DNA from: Tetraselmis striata | Lineage: Eukaryota; Chlorophyta; Chlorodendrophyceae; Chlorodendrales; Chlorodendraceae | Reading direction: 5' to 3' | DNA length: 64,000 bases | NCBI GenBank assembly: GCA_006384855.1 | Contig: VCJN01000689.1 | Location: 62,001-126,000 of the forward strand | Shown here: positions 23,605 to 36,740 of the stretch, piece by piece | Numbering within the stretch: the stretch's first letter is position 1 | Layout of the letters: each line of letters begins with the position of its first letter | Program-made: the position numbers and the translations under genes | Notes under the pieces: model-generated | What the model saw: the letters and a program-made list of their open reading frames with translations, nothing else | The model's database searches: none | Told to the model about the DNA's origin: nothing

Positions 23605-24885
23605 GCGGCTTGCTGTGTTGATTTTCTAATTCTGGGGAACTGCCCTTTTTGTAATTCACCACCAGTAAATTGCAACAATCGGCACACGCCTGCGAGGGAA
23701 CGACAAGCCGCTCATCACTCTACCGCATCAGGCACCATTCATCAGCAGCGATAGAACACTCGTCGTTTTGCTGCCGACTGCTGCCGAGACCGCACAGTAT
23801 CGGGGCGCCCCGGCTTCTTCGCCCAACGCCAAATCGCCAATAAGCAGCTCATTATTCGCCCAGCAGACCCCTCGATTTGCGCGGAATATCCACTACTGAA
23901 GTTCTTGATCTGATTGGTCCCTCTCGCGACCCGAGGGCAGCCGCGATCGAGCGGGCGCTGATATGCCTACCGCCGCGCCGCACAGTACCGAACAATCTCA
24001 TACCGTTCACGCGCCTGCGCCGCCGCCGCTCGTTGCCGGGAACGGCCGTGTGCCGGTTTAGGTGTCGGGCGGACTGAACTTCAGAGAGACCCTGGCGTCA
24101 GACGGCAGGTTTGCCCCAGAAGCAGCTCAGTCCCGGCCGAGCCCCCTTGGCCAGCACCACCAACAGCGCGAACCACTCTACCCGCAACTCTCGAACGTCG
24201 CCGTGGCGCAAAGCCATCGGGGAATGGCTTGGCGGCATTCTTTCCCCGCTGCACCTCACCCGCCGGATTCGGAACGCTTGGTGAAGATGGGCCGGCAGGA
24301 AGCGTGGACAAAATTTGTCGCATATGAGGTGAAGCCTGCTTGCGAAAGAGGGTGGGCGTACTTCTTGAAGCTGGGTGTAGCCTGCTTGCCGATAGATGCT
24401 GCAGAACATTAAGAAATGGAAGGGGTAAGGCGGCGTCGAAGGCCCGGCGCCCGGGGAGGAGGGGGGGGGGGGGGGGCATGCATGGCGAATGCTGGGAACG
24501 AGGGGCAACATCTGGCTTTCCCCTGACAGCAGTGCCCCGTTGCCGTGGCAGGCGTGTATGCAGGTCTGCCTTCACACCTTAATGGACTCAAACTCATCCG
24601 CCTCCCACCTTGTTTTTTGCCGCGGATTTCTCCACGACCGCTGCGCACTGCTGCGCAGCGCCTTCCAATTGCACGGCCTGCTGCTGCAGCCTGTGCCCGG
24701 TTCAGAAGCCAGCAGCCCCCTCTGCTGGTGCGCCTCCCCCATCCCTTCAATGTGCCGGCGCGTTCTATATAATGCTACTGCCATCTCCCTTTCATTGGCG
24801 AAATGCTGACGGAGCAGCTGTGGCTGGGGCTGTGGTGCGCGGCAGTGACGACACAGAGGGGGAGCCAGCGGGCTTCAGCCATGGA
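23605..24885. other. Intergenic and upstream region of the C2/MUN gene
   Basis: No supported gene. A G run lies at about 24463-24477. Upstream exons of the C2/MUN gene may exist here, since the frame is open back to 24610, but no conserved sequence was seen. Confidence 0.35.
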
Positions 24886-25533
24886 ATGGCCGGTAGCGAA
24901 ACTCTGCGACTCGAAGTGGCGGATATCAGGCTGCAAAGTGCCAAGGGACTCAAGTGGCTGGGCGGCAAGCTGAGTGCACCTGTGCCTGGTGGCCGGACCA
25001 CCGTGCTGCTGTACCCGGGGGCGCGGCCCGCCGCACGCGCCGAGTGGCCGGAGAGCGTGGTTGCGGGCGGCAGGGAGGCGCAGCTGCCGGCCCCCGTTTG
25101 CGCCGGCGACCCCGCCCGCCACCTGGAGGTGCTCCCTGGCGACGCGGAGAGGGGGGGCAAGCTGGAGCTGAGACTGCAGGCTGGAGACAGCACCGCGGAG
25201 ATTGCCCGCGCGTCGGTCACCATCCAGGACATCTGGCAGGTGCGGGGTCGGCATTTTGCCGCCTTCAGAATCCCATTGCCTATGCATGAGCAGCCGGGCG
25301 GTTGCTACTTAGCGCCCTGCGATAGAGTAGGGCTCACCGACCGCCACTTCTGCTGCCGAGGAAAGGCGGGCCAGGGTGCTGAGGTGGGCAGAGAGGGCCG
25401 TGCGGAAGACGGCGGAAGCGGAGGGGGCTGCGGGGAGAGGTGGGTTTACATGAAAGATCCGCAGGGCCAGAAGGTGAGCCGATGCTTGAAGTCATCTTTT
25501 GATGCAGCGTGGCGCTGTGAGGGGGACGCGCGG

Positions 25534-25564
<31 letters not shown>

Positions 25565-28500
25565 GGGGGGGGGCTTGGCTTTGGGGAAAGCTGAGAGGTG
25601 ATGGCGGCCGGCTATGGATCAGATTGGCAAGCTCCTCCTGCGCTTTTGGACGCACCGGCGCCCGATGGCGGTGGCCCCAGGGCGGTCTTCACCCGAAGGT
25701 GGCCAGCGGGCTTCAGCCACGATGCAGATCGCGCCGCAACAGGTTTACACTGCGACGCTGCAGGTGCGCTGCCGCCCCCGGTCCCCTCTCCCCGACCCCT
25801 TCATACTGGTGGAGAGTTTCCACCCAGTGAGATGGTCCGCCGCGGCGGATGACTCCCCCCTAATCGGCCGAGCATGGCTCTTGCGGCGAACCGCTAGGCA
25901 GCTTGTGCCTCGTCGGCGTGCGGACCCCGGCGCCTGGAGGTCGCGGCGGAGTGGGAGTGGCTGCTGGGCCGCATCGCGTCGCTGCACGCGCTGCGGCGCC
26001 CGACAACGCTGCTCGCGCACCTGGAGTGGGTGCTGCGGCCCGAGAACGCGACGCCCAGGTCGGACTGCCTCCGCCTGCTCGCCTGGCAGCTGGAGCCGCT
26101 CCTCCGCGCGAGTGCCGCGGGGGAGCTGCCTGAGACGGAGGTGAGCGCCGGCAGGCATCCATGTGGAGCCCGCTCACCTGCAACGAGATGAGGGGGAGGG
26201 AGCGCCTGCGCGCTAGTACAGCCCATGGTGGATCACGCATGCAAAGGGTTCCCGGCTTTATGTACCGTTATATTAGTTAGGTACTATTGGGCCATTGTAT
26301 TAGTTCCTGATTGAAAGTACGAAATAGGACACCATGTGGCCTCAGCCCCAAATTTGGGTAGCTACGATCCGAGTATCAGAAGCTGTCGGCCTGTCGGTCT
26401 GTCCAACTTGAACCCCTCCTCCCCCTCCCCACCCAACACCCCTCCATCCCTACCCTCCCCCCTCGAGGCAAGACCCGCGCTCAAAGCCCCCCCCCCCCCC
26501 CTCCCTCCCTACCTCCCCCCGTGATACGCCCCATGCCAGGTCGCAAGCCTTCAACGGCTTCGCAGCGAGGCGGACGCCCTGCTCGGCCGAACACTGGAGC
26601 GGTACCGCTGCCTCAGCGACGATGTCGAGAGCGGCGTCCTGGAGCCTGGGGACACAGCTCCGCAGGTGAGGCCAGGCGGCGCCTGTCGAGCTCTTTCGTC
26701 ACCCCCCCCCCCCCCCTTCCCTCGCCGGCCCCCATCCCTCCCCTTCCCCCACCAATGCGCCACCTCCTCCTGAGCCCGAGCCTGCCAAGCCATGGCACTC
26801 TCCACGCGGCGCAATGTTTGCCTGCATAGACGCAGCGCATTGCGCGCTCCTCCCAGCCGGTCTCACCCCAAATGCCCTGCCTCCCAGGTGCCGCCGCCGC
26901 CTCCGGCCCTGGCGCCTGCGATCCGACTGTTCCGCCTTCTGCGCGACCCGCTGGATCCGGGCGACCAGCGCTGGCTACTGGCCCGGTTGGCGGCAGCCGC
27001 GCGCTCCAGGTACCAGAGGCTGGAGGCCGACATCCTGGCGTCGGCTGAGGCCGAAGCAGCCGGTGCCGGCAAAGGTGCGCCGCTGCCTTGCAGCTGCTAG
27101 TTGTCTCATTATTGTGGGGGTCATTCAGACGACGGCTACCCTCGACACTGCGGATAGCAGCTTCGCCCTTCCTACACTACTATTTATATGCGAGTATATA
27201 AATGTAGATATATGCAAAGCAGCCAGTCCGTTGGGATGGAAGTTCCGCAATTATGATACAATATATTATAATAGGAATAGAAAATGTGTTGATAGCTTGG
27301 AATTTTTGAAAGAAAACTGACGGATGCATCTTAGAGGTTTTGCGATTCGATTTCGGATAGCACAAAGTACATTGTTTGAGTTTGTATTGCCCATTGAGTA
27401 TGAATTGCTTCACGTGCATTCTTTGCAGTTTTCGGCCAGGTACTGTGGTGGAGGTACTGCCGGTACGAGTAGCGTTAAAATCTTATACGAGGCAGGTAAT
27501 CCTTATACGGTAAACCCAACGCACATTTAACGCGTATATATAGTAGTAAGGATTACCTGGCGCGTTTAGTAAGGATACTGCAGACATGACGGATATATTG
27601 CAGCAACATTGCAGACTTGAAGGATTATATAATCCTTAGCATGTCGTCCAAACAGTAAATTGCGATGAAACTTCACCAATACTATGAAGAGAGTAGAATC
27701 ATACCGGAATGGAATAGAAGTAGGAAAAAAAAGCGCTAGAAGGGTGGCAAAACACGGCCAGGCACCGTCGTCCAGTTTTTGGCCACCTACGCGCTAGATC
27801 GAACGATGTAGATTTCTGGTGTATGTGAGCTGTCGTTTATCTGGCGCGATACATTTCATGATTCCCGTCACAGCCCCCCCCCCCCCCCTTCTTCCCCGTC
27901 TGCCCTCTAGTTGGGATGAGGGCACGAGGTGCTGACGGTATGTACTGGCGATTATCTAGCGCGTTTAGTAAGGATACTGCAGACATGACGGATGTATTGC
28001 AGCAACATTGCAGACGTGAAGGATTATGTAATTCATAGCCTGGCGTCCAAACAGTAAATTACGATGAAACTTGAGCTATATTAAAAAGAGAGTAGAATCA
28101 TACCGGAATGGAATAGAAATAGGAAAGAAACGCAAGAAGGGTGGCAAAACACGGCCAGGCACCGTCGTCTAATTTTGGCCACCTACGCGCTACTTTTACA
28201 TACACCGGACGCTGTAGATTTCCGGTGTGTGTGAGCTGTGGTTTATCTGGCGCGGCACATTTCGTGGTTCCCGCCACAGCCCTCCCCCCTTTCTTCCCCG
28301 TCCGCCCTCTCGTTGGGATGAGGGCGCGAGGCGCTGACGGCCCGCAATGATGCCGACGAGCGCAGCTGTGGATGGCGAATTGATGTACGGCGCCATGGAG
28401 AGAGTATGCACGGCGGTGCTGCGCGAGCTCGGCATCGAGCTGGCGCTCCACCGCACCGACGTCATGCCCAGCTTTGCCAACGTGGCGTCCACGGCCGCGG

Positions 28501-31500
28501 CAGAGCACTGCGCCGCCTTGACAGCCCGCCTGGGGAGCGTGCTGGCCGACTACCCGCCGCGTGACCCCGCACCGGCTGTCATCAAGCTGACGCAGGCCGC
28601 TGGCAGGCTGCAGGTCCGCCGCCCGGCCACATTTAATGCGACAGTGCAGCCAGCGGCACCTCCGTCCATCCGTTATGCCACTCAGCCGGCCATCGCACGC
28701 CGGCCCTCCTGGCCACCAGCCTGACGAAGTCACCCGCCACTTCTGCTTAGGCATTCCTGCAGGCGCAGCAGCTGGGCGGGCCCGGCGCTGCTGCCGGCGA
28801 GGGTGGATTCGACGTGGAGGGCATCTTTGGCGCGCACGTCCGGCAGTGGGTCGCCTCCAGCACCGCCTTTCTTAAGGAGCGATGCCGCCAGCTGGAGCGG
28901 GAGGGCGGGGCGGGTGTGGGCATGGCGGCAACGCCGGTCGCGCCCTGCGCTGCAGTGGTAGCGGACATGCAGCGTGTGATTGAGGTACGTTCCCCTCATG
29001 GCATGCCGGTGATCACTAACATTGCGGGCCTGACCGTGTTGCGCGCGCCCAGGGGGGATGCCCCGTCCTGACCATGTTGCCGTAGCCCCTCCCCTGCCTC
29101 GTATCAAGGCCTGGCAAATGGCCTGTAGTGAGCCTGGAACGCTCAACCCGGGGGTGTGCGCCGGTTGCGGTGCGCAGGCGGAGTGCCGCAAGTACGAGGC
29201 GCTGGCGCTCATGCAGCCCGCTGTAGGGATGCACCTGGAGGGGATGTGCGTGAGCGTGCTGAGGGAGGTGCTGGGCGCGCTACTGCGTGCGTGTGGCGTG
29301 GACTCGCTGCTGCGCACCCCCCGGACTCTCGGCCCACAAGCTGGCAAGAGTGGTACTGTGGCCCCACTCACTGAAAGCCCCCCCCCCCCCCCCCCCCCCA
29401 CCCACCCTTTCTGCTTGCCATGCGCTCTTGAATGACCACACCGCCCGACAAGGCGCAGGTGGAAACGTACACTCGTCTAATAATCTTTTGCACGGATTTC
29501 CCGACAGCCTCTGACAAAAGCTGTGCGCACATGTGCCCGCCGGTGTTCGGTGCAAAGGTGGGGACGGCAGCAGCGGCGCGCCCACGACCGCCAACCTGGG
29601 CAAGAAGCTGAAGGGTTTCCTCGGCGGCAGCGGCAGAGGGCGCCGCAGCGGCGGTGGCGGCGGTGTGCGTGCGCCCCCGGCGGCAGTGGCGGACATCCCG
29701 GGGCGGGGAAGCGCCTCCCGGGGCGGCAGAAGCTGCGGTCCGCCGTATGCGCCGTTGGCGACAGAGACGGTGCTGCTCAACTCGATGCGCCGGCTGCTGG
29801 TGTGGCTGCCGCAGCTGCAGGAGATGTTGGTAAAGTGGTGCGGGGGCTACAGGTCAGCCGCGGCTAGCGGCGTGGGCAGCCTGCGGCAGCGCGGCCTCGC
29901 GGCATCTCGTGCTGGGGAGGACAACTTCCCGGCGCGCTTCTGCGGCCAGTTTCAGCACGTGAGCTACCCACCCGTACATGGCTGCCTCTGCTTTGTGCCC
30001 GTGCACTCGCCAGATTGTGGTGCACGCCCCGTTTACCTCTCCCCGGCCATCGGGCGGTCCCTGCCCAATCACTCGACAAGAGGTAATCCTACTTTGGGAG
30101 CCAGCACGTTATAATACCGACACTGTGAACAAGAGCGGCTCCTGCCCTGTCAGAGGTCAAATGTAGTCGACACTATAGCGGAACTATAGCAAACGTTCTT
30201 ATGGGTTGCATCCAAGCCCGGCCTGAGGCTCCTGATACGGGTTCTTACGGATGCGTCGGCACCCGTGGTGGGAGTGTAATGTTTTGGGTCAAGCGACTGA
30301 CATCGGGCGCCTCGCGCTCACCCGCCCCGTGCCTGCAGCTCATGTCAACACTGCGATCAGTCAACGGGGAGGAAATGCGCAGCGCTGCCAAGCGGTTAGC
30401 GCACGAGGTGGAGGGCGCCGCCCCGGACTGCCTGAAGGAAGCGCTGACGTGCAGCCCCGCAGTAGACTGCCCTGAGGTCTGCCCCCCCCCCCCCCCCCAG
30501 CCCCATCCTCCGCTCCTTCATGCTGCAACCACATCAGCCGCCAGCCAGCCGTGCCTGGCCGCTGCTCCCTCCGCGAGACCGCCCGCCACACGCCTGCTCG
30601 TTAGCAGCACGACGCCGCACTTGCCGTGCTCAGGCCGATGAACGACGGGCGATTGTATGGTCTGGCAGCCCAATGCAAGAACCACTCGAAGTTTCGAAAT
30701 GTCTCACAACTTTATTCCCGCTTAGCCTTTGATGCTGAACAGGCCCGGCGCACGAACCCGCATAAGGTCCACTGATTTAATAGTGCGCAGCGTGCGGCCC
30801 GCTGAAGGCCAGGCAAGAGCCTTTACATCCAGCTGTTGGCCCGGCTCACGGTTCGACATGCTCAGCGGCCTCAGGTGTGTCGGTGCGTTGGAACTGCCGG
30901 CTGTGTGCCGGCTCAGTTAGCCTGCCTGGTTTCGGCTGCAAAGGCGCCGCTCCAGCGGGGGCAGCGAGTTTCTGTGTACACGGCTGTGTGGAGAAGCGCA
31001 GACGAGGCAAGGCGACTGCTGCGGCGTGCGTTCCAACAGGCTGCGCCTCCCCTGCCGCCGTCCCGTCACCCGTCATGTCATCAGTGGTGGCATGTGCTGC
31101 TGTTCCCGGCAGGTGGGGGACCCGGGACCCGGCGATCGTCTCGCGCCGCTTCTGCACAGCGCGGACGCGGCGCTCACCAGGCTGCGCGGTGAGGTGGACG
31201 AGCGCGTGCTGGTGGAGCTGACGCGCGGCCTCTGGCACCACACGGGATCGCGCCTGTGTGCAGCGAAGGAGCAGCTGGAGTGTACCGCAAAGACCCAGCA
31301 GGTGCGTCGCCGCAGTGCGCCTTCGGGCAGGACAGCTTTCCCCTTATTCCCACGCCATGACAGAATCTAGAACTACCGCGACCGCAGCCACGATCTAGCT
31401 TCACCCAGGGTTTGCTATACCTTGTCGTTTTTGCAGAATCCCCCCCCCCCCCCCCCCCCCCCCCCGTGCACGGAATCTCGGAGATCCATGGTGCAAAGCA

Positions 31501-32263
31501 ATTTATAAAAACTTCACCAGCGAACCACATGAAAATGTTGCGGGAAGGCCGAGCGGGAAAAGGGTGGGACGGGTACTGCCGGAGATGTACTCGTGTCCTC
31601 GTACTTGTAGTTGTACGATCGCTCCGCCGTGTACAGATACTGCTGGACGTCAAGGCTCCAAACAGGTTACCCGGGGGGGGGGGGGAAGGGGGGGGGGGGG
31701 CTTCTGGACCCTAAACCAGCCAGACAAGTAACCTTCCCTGCGCATTTAGGCTTGCGCGGTGCGATGCACATCCAGCCGCATCGGGTATCCGGCGTGAAGT
31801 ATGCTCTGGGGACCTAGCGCTGAGCTTTGCTGCTTTAGGGTTGCGGTGGCTATGACTATGTATGAATAGGGAATGATGCCGGCGCCGTCTCGTCCGCGAT
31901 TTACGGAAGGCGGATGCATGCCCGCTGTGGTAGACCTCCAGCCACTCATTCTCACGGGATTCAGTATGTGCGCAATAACGACCGGGACGCTGGCAATGCG
32001 CAGCATTTTGGCATCACCCTGTCATCTAGTTCTCATTCCACGCTGTGCTCCTGGAGCCCCCGTGTGCACAGGAGTCGTGCGGGGTGCACGTCAATGCGGG
32101 CGCCTTGTTGGAGGCGATCAACCACTTTTTCAGGGGCTTCCTGAACGGATGCAGCAACCTGAAGGAGGGGGATCTCAACATGCCAAAAAATGTCGAGGCC
32201 GCTCATTTCAAGCTGCGGTGGAAGGGCACAGACCAGGTGGACAAGTCGTTCTCGCAGTTCTGA
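24886..32263 (+). CDS. C2 and MUN-domain (Munc13-like) protein, multi-exon
   Basis: Exons I can place: 24886-25239, one ending 25473, 25623-25763, 25898-26140, 26540-26665, 26888-27074, 28366-28613, 28763-28984, one starting 29178 (end uncertain), 29521-29958, 30339-30476, 31113-31301 and 32072-32263. Most junctions agree in phase; the protein would be about 900 residues. The N-terminus looks like a C2 domain ending RWVYMKDPQGQK then GKLLLRF, but lacks obvious calcium-binding Asp clusters. Later segments resemble the Munc13/BAIAP3 MUN domain: FDVEGIFGAHVRQWVASSTA, VLLNSMRRLLVWL, LVELTRGLWHH, and ALLEAINHFFRGF near the end. Such proteins tether or prime vesicles for SNARE-driven exocytosis at membranes. 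The assignment rests on pattern recall. Confidence 0.55.
27493..27559. repeat. 13-bp inverted repeat, possible foldback remnant
   Basis: CAGGTAATCCTTA at 27493-27505 is the reverse complement of 27547-27559. The 41-nt space holds AT-rich sequence. It directly precedes the 399-bp duplication, which reuses the same AAGGATTA words. Confidence 0.7.
27561..28346. repeat. 399-bp tandem duplication within a C2/MUN intron
   Basis: CGCGTTTAGTAAGGATACTG at 27561 recurs at 27960, and the copies remain similar for nearly 390 bp, with shared words such as AGAGTAGAATCATACCGG and TTGGGATGAGGGC. The right copy ends about 20 bp before the exon starting at 28366. The left copy begins with an 18-bp perfect palindrome (27620-27637, AAGGATTATATAATCCTT) that is degraded in the right copy. 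Confidence 0.85.
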
Positions 32264-35175
32264 GGAGCAGCAGCCAGAGAAAGGACCTCACTATGCGCGC
32301 CCCCGCTTCGACGCGATTGTGCTTATTGCCGGCGCCTCTCGTCCTCCTGCTTACCCTGTGCCAGAAAGGATGCCACTTCAGGGTTCACTCATGCTCTGAG
32401 CACGGGGAAACGAGAAGGGAAACCCCCGGGGGGGGGGGGGGGGGGGCGCCAACCATAGCAGGAGCAACCTCATGATTGCCGACCAATTGTTGGCTGTGGT
32501 TGCGACCGTATACCCATGTTTATATTATGTACAGTCCTGCGGAGCTCTGCCGTTGACCAACTCATTTGGAGAGCTGGGCATCAGCATGGCAGCAGCCGGC
32601 GCTCTAATGCCTGTACTAATGCCTTCATAGCTGCAACAGACCAGATTGCTAAGAGACAACTTTAATTACAATATTGTCGTCGCACAAAACCCATCGCGAG
32701 TTTCTGTTCCAGCCTGAGGCATTGAACACACATGTTGTGCGCACTCACAGCCAACCTACGCCATCCATCTTGACAAAGCTACCAGTACTTGCTGTATTCG
32801 CGATGATTAACCAGTTATGGTACTTTGGCGGCAGGGTGTGATAATACAAGTGCTCGTACGAATATGCCACGTCTCCAAATCCAACATATGCCCACCCACG
32901 TACAAGCACCTATATGGTCAGGGTTCTCATCTAGCGTCCTGCAGCGTAACCGCATTTGGGGTGCTTGAGCCTGCCGGTAAATCGCCATCAAACAACTTGT
33001 AGTTAAGGATTAGATCTTTCTGATTTTGGTTTGATGTAGCTCTGCCATATCCGCGGTCGCATGACGACCGGGACAACCAAAGACCTACCTTGTCGGCCAG
33101 GGTTTAATACCCTGGTGGCGACCCCATATAGAAGACCTAATCGTCTAGGGTTTCTTGCCCTAGTCACAGTCCTAGGCAGGGCACGAGGATATCTACAGCC
33201 AAGCCCTACCTGAAGTTTGTGGCGAAGTGTAGGATTTCGTGGCAATGTGTACAGCTGCTCCACTTGGGCATCGGGACATCGTGGCAATATGTACAGTTGC
33301 CCACTCTGGCAGCTAGGCTGTGTGGCGAGGTGCACGGCTGCGTCCTTTGGCAGTTGGGTTCTGTGGAGCATTGTATTTGCAAGGGCGAGATGCTCATGCT
33401 GGCAGCGACACCACAGTGACCGTGTGGACTTTAATTAATCTGAAATTCCTTGAAAAATGCTGTGGAAAATTGCATTTTGGCTGGTAGATGTGTGTATCGC
33501 TAGGAGGCGGCACATGCCAAATGTTGGTGGTCCGTGGTCATCCACACACATAACGCTCTCGCGCAACCGAGTATGGGGCTTAGACACGCACTTGGCGCAA
33601 AGCCACGCGCCCGACATGGGTGGGGCACATGAGGCAGTGAGGCCACATGAGGCAGTGAGGGGCAACTTGGATGATCATCTTTGGGAATTTTTTCCGGGGC
33701 CTCAAAAAATCGTTTTTGATTTTGGACGCAGATTTGAACGAGGAATTGCGTGGTATTTTTAAAAAGTTTTTCTGAGCAAACCCTGAGAAGTTACAGCGCT
33801 TAAAAGCCAAGGGGTTGTTGCTGAGCGTGGCCGACACTGATGCCATGCCAGTATCGCAACGCGACATGTACTAGCCGCCGCCCAGCCGGCTGCACCCCAA
33901 CCAAATGAACCCGAGCAGCCCCTCGCCAATGTGTTTCCTCACGCGTTCATGGCCATCCCGCCGTTTGGTTGTCTATTCACGCGCGTCGGCGTATGCGTGA
34001 TACCGACCCTGGTTTTGGTGCAGTTGCCATGCGAGGCCCATCCACACACCAAGTGCAGCGTGACACCCTAGTCAATGGTCTTTAAGCTTCGGTTTGAGCC
34101 ACTCGTCATGCAGGTCTTATACAACCCTCTGAGATTCCAGGGTTTCATCTCATATACCCTACGTTCAGGTACCCTAGACTTCTGAAGTCTTGAGACTGCC
34201 GAAAAGGGACCCCAAACTTGGATGGGTGTAGTATTAGTAGCGCTATCACTAAGATGACAATAGTCAGGGCTGAGCCTCCGCATATTTCGATTGCCGAACG
34301 AACGTTTGCGACATATTTCGCGAACTAGGGCGTTATGCGAAACCTTAGTGAGGTCGGAGGGTTTATACGAGCGGACATTCGCGATTGTTTGCGAGGAATT
34401 CGTGATTCCTCGCGACATGATTGAGCCGTGGGGGGCGGCGACGAGGCGCCCCCCTCCTAGGCAGGGGCCACGGGGCACCACGCTCCCCCCCCCCCGCCCC
34501 CGCCCGCCGCCGCCGCTGCTACATGCCGTCATACTCAATTGCCTCGCTTGCCATGTGCTCACTCGATCTCCTGGCAAAGTCATAACTCAGAAGCTCTAAG
34601 CACACCGAATACGACGCCTGCTACCCATTCGCCCGTTCTACTCTTCCAATCTTTTTCATTTGTGTAGTGTAGCTCAGCACGTGGGTACAATACGGTACCT
34701 GCTCACTTGTGCGCTACCGAACCGCCCCAGTTTAGTACTTGGTAGATGTAAGCAACAATTCGCTTACACTTCGCGACGCGACGCTTCGTGAATACATAGC
34801 GAGTCTCGCGGCGATTGCGAAGGCTATATGAGCGAAATCACGGAACTGTAAGCGAACGAATTTTCGCGACCGCTCGTTCGCGAAATTTCACCGAACAACT
34901 CGCGAAGGATTAGGCGAAGAATGAAAATAATACACAAATAATAGTACACAAATAATAGCAGTATAGTAGAACATAAATGAAAAACGTGGAAGGTTGGCAA
35001 AACAAGGCCAGGGCAAGCACCACCATTGAAAGTTTGTAACGCCTACGGGCTGATTGTTATTATTCTTGGACTTCGTGTACGGATATTTGTACTTCATTCA
35101 TACGCACTTTGTCTCGTAGTGCTGTCACATCATCAATGATCGTCGCCAGTAACGATCTAAAGTCCTAAACTTGTT
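32264..35175. other. Intergenic, with degenerate repeats
   Basis: No supported gene. 33215-33375 holds degenerate repeats of a GTGGC-A/G-A-TGTGTACAGCTGC type word. 34280-34900 contains several TTCGCGAA-like words. C/G runs occur at about 32428-32446 and 34486-34502. Confidence 0.4.
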
Positions 35176-36740
35176 TATGGGGCTTCTCATCAATGTCAAT
35201 TGTCCTAGTGCAACTTGTACGGTCCGTTGGTGGTTTCAACCGGTCAAATTATCGGCACCACCAGGTTTTGATACGGGCTGCCCCATCGCCCGCGAGGCCT
35301 GCGTTCCCGGTCGGGGAGCTACTTAGAATAGCTAGCGCGAGCTCGCCCTCTATCTTCCAGCTCGCTTCCTTCGGTAGCGGCTTCGCGTACTTTCTTTCGC
35401 GGGGGTCGCAGAGGCTGATAAAGTCGTCCGCACCGAAGTTCTCTTTCCGGGTAGTAAATCGTCTTGCCACGCACATGCGTTACATCACCGGCAACGACTG
35501 GCATCTCAGTCCCCGGTAATGTGGTTTTCTTGACTCGTGCGTTCGAAGTCGCTCTCCGTTTTTGACTTGCTGGCTTTGCAGCTGGGGTGTTTTCGGGGTG
35601 GCGTTGCGCACAATATGGAATTGGAACCGGGGGTCCCCGTTTGGGGGGGGGGGGGGGGGGGGAGGGGGGGGGGGGAGGGGGGGCTTATTAAACCTCATCA
35701 CCCGAAAGCCGAGACGCAGTACGAAGTTTCTTGGGCTCCCGCAATGGAGCACCCTCTCGCAGTACACTTCCGCATTGGTCAACTCTTGAGGTTAGGTGTG
35801 GCAGACGCGCTCGGTACCATGGCCGTTGCTGATCACGGTTGTCAACGGCGGCATCTACGTCTACCGCAATAAATCGGCGCCGACGAATAGGACGCCCGTG
35901 TCGTTAAGGCGGCCGTTTGCCGTTCTGCAAGACGCTTCAACTCGGTCTGCATGTCATCAGAGCATGGCATCGCGGCATCGACGGTCGCTGTGCGTGGTAG
36001 CTCACGGAGCTACCCGCGTATTTAGCTTGTTACGGGGATGCCGCCGCTCATGCGCATGTGTTTTGAGAGGGCTCGTTGCCCTCGCCCTCACCGAGCCTTG
36101 GCAACGTTTGCTATGACGGTTGTAGTGGGGAGTGTTTGCGCGGCTCAATCCATCGCGTGTCCGACACTCTCCATTGCAACTTCGTCGTCACAAGAACCAC
36201 GACAGGCTGGAGTTGCCCGCCGGGGGGGGGGGGGGGGGGGGGGGGCAGCTTTGCCACTTGGGCTACCCGACGTGGTGCCCGCAACTGTCCCTTTCCGCCT
36301 CCGGGTTTGTGCCCGCGGCGGCCATCGGCGGCCGCCTCACAACAACCCTCACCCCGCTGGCAACATTGGCAACGTGACGGGTCGGCGTGCTAGGCTACTA
36401 GAACCTCTATACGATGGCCAAGCCATGACTTCTCGACTCCTTGAACCTGTACCGCCACGCCGCGAACTGCTCCGGGGGCAGCTCCGCCACTACGCGATGC
36501 GCGGGTGGCGCGCTCCATGGCGTCATCGCGCGATTGCTTTATTGCATGTTCGTGGTCGGCGGTCGGCGGTGGTGGAGCAGCGGAAGCGGCCTTGCCATAC
36601 TCCGCACTGCGAGACCCGCGGATTCTTGGATCGTGCGACGACCGGGGACGGAGCCCCACGGGAGGCTTCTCAAATAATACTCGTAGTCCCGGTAGCACCT
36701 GCTAGCGCCGCCGGGCATCAACCATTTACGGGGGGCTGCT
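35176..36740 (+). repeat. Dispersed repeat family, longest copy
   Basis: The first part matches 51296-51700 and 37745-37940 (shared words CCCCATCGCCCGCGAG, GGGAGCTACTTAG, CACCGAAGTTCTCTTTCC, CACGCACATGCGTTACATCA). The second part, from about 35560, matches 59060-60110 (CTCTCGCAGTA, CAACTCTTGAGGTTAGGTG, CACGGTTGTCAACG). Because this copy spans both parts, the others look like truncated copies of one element of about 1.5 kb. No protein domain is visible. G runs lie inside at 35643-35690 and 36223-36245. Confidence 0.65.

Noticed and set aside
35537-35872. Plus-strand frames across the poly-G tract
   Set aside because: The Gly-rich stretches come only from the G run; flanks belong to a dispersed repeat found elsewhere without a conserved frame.
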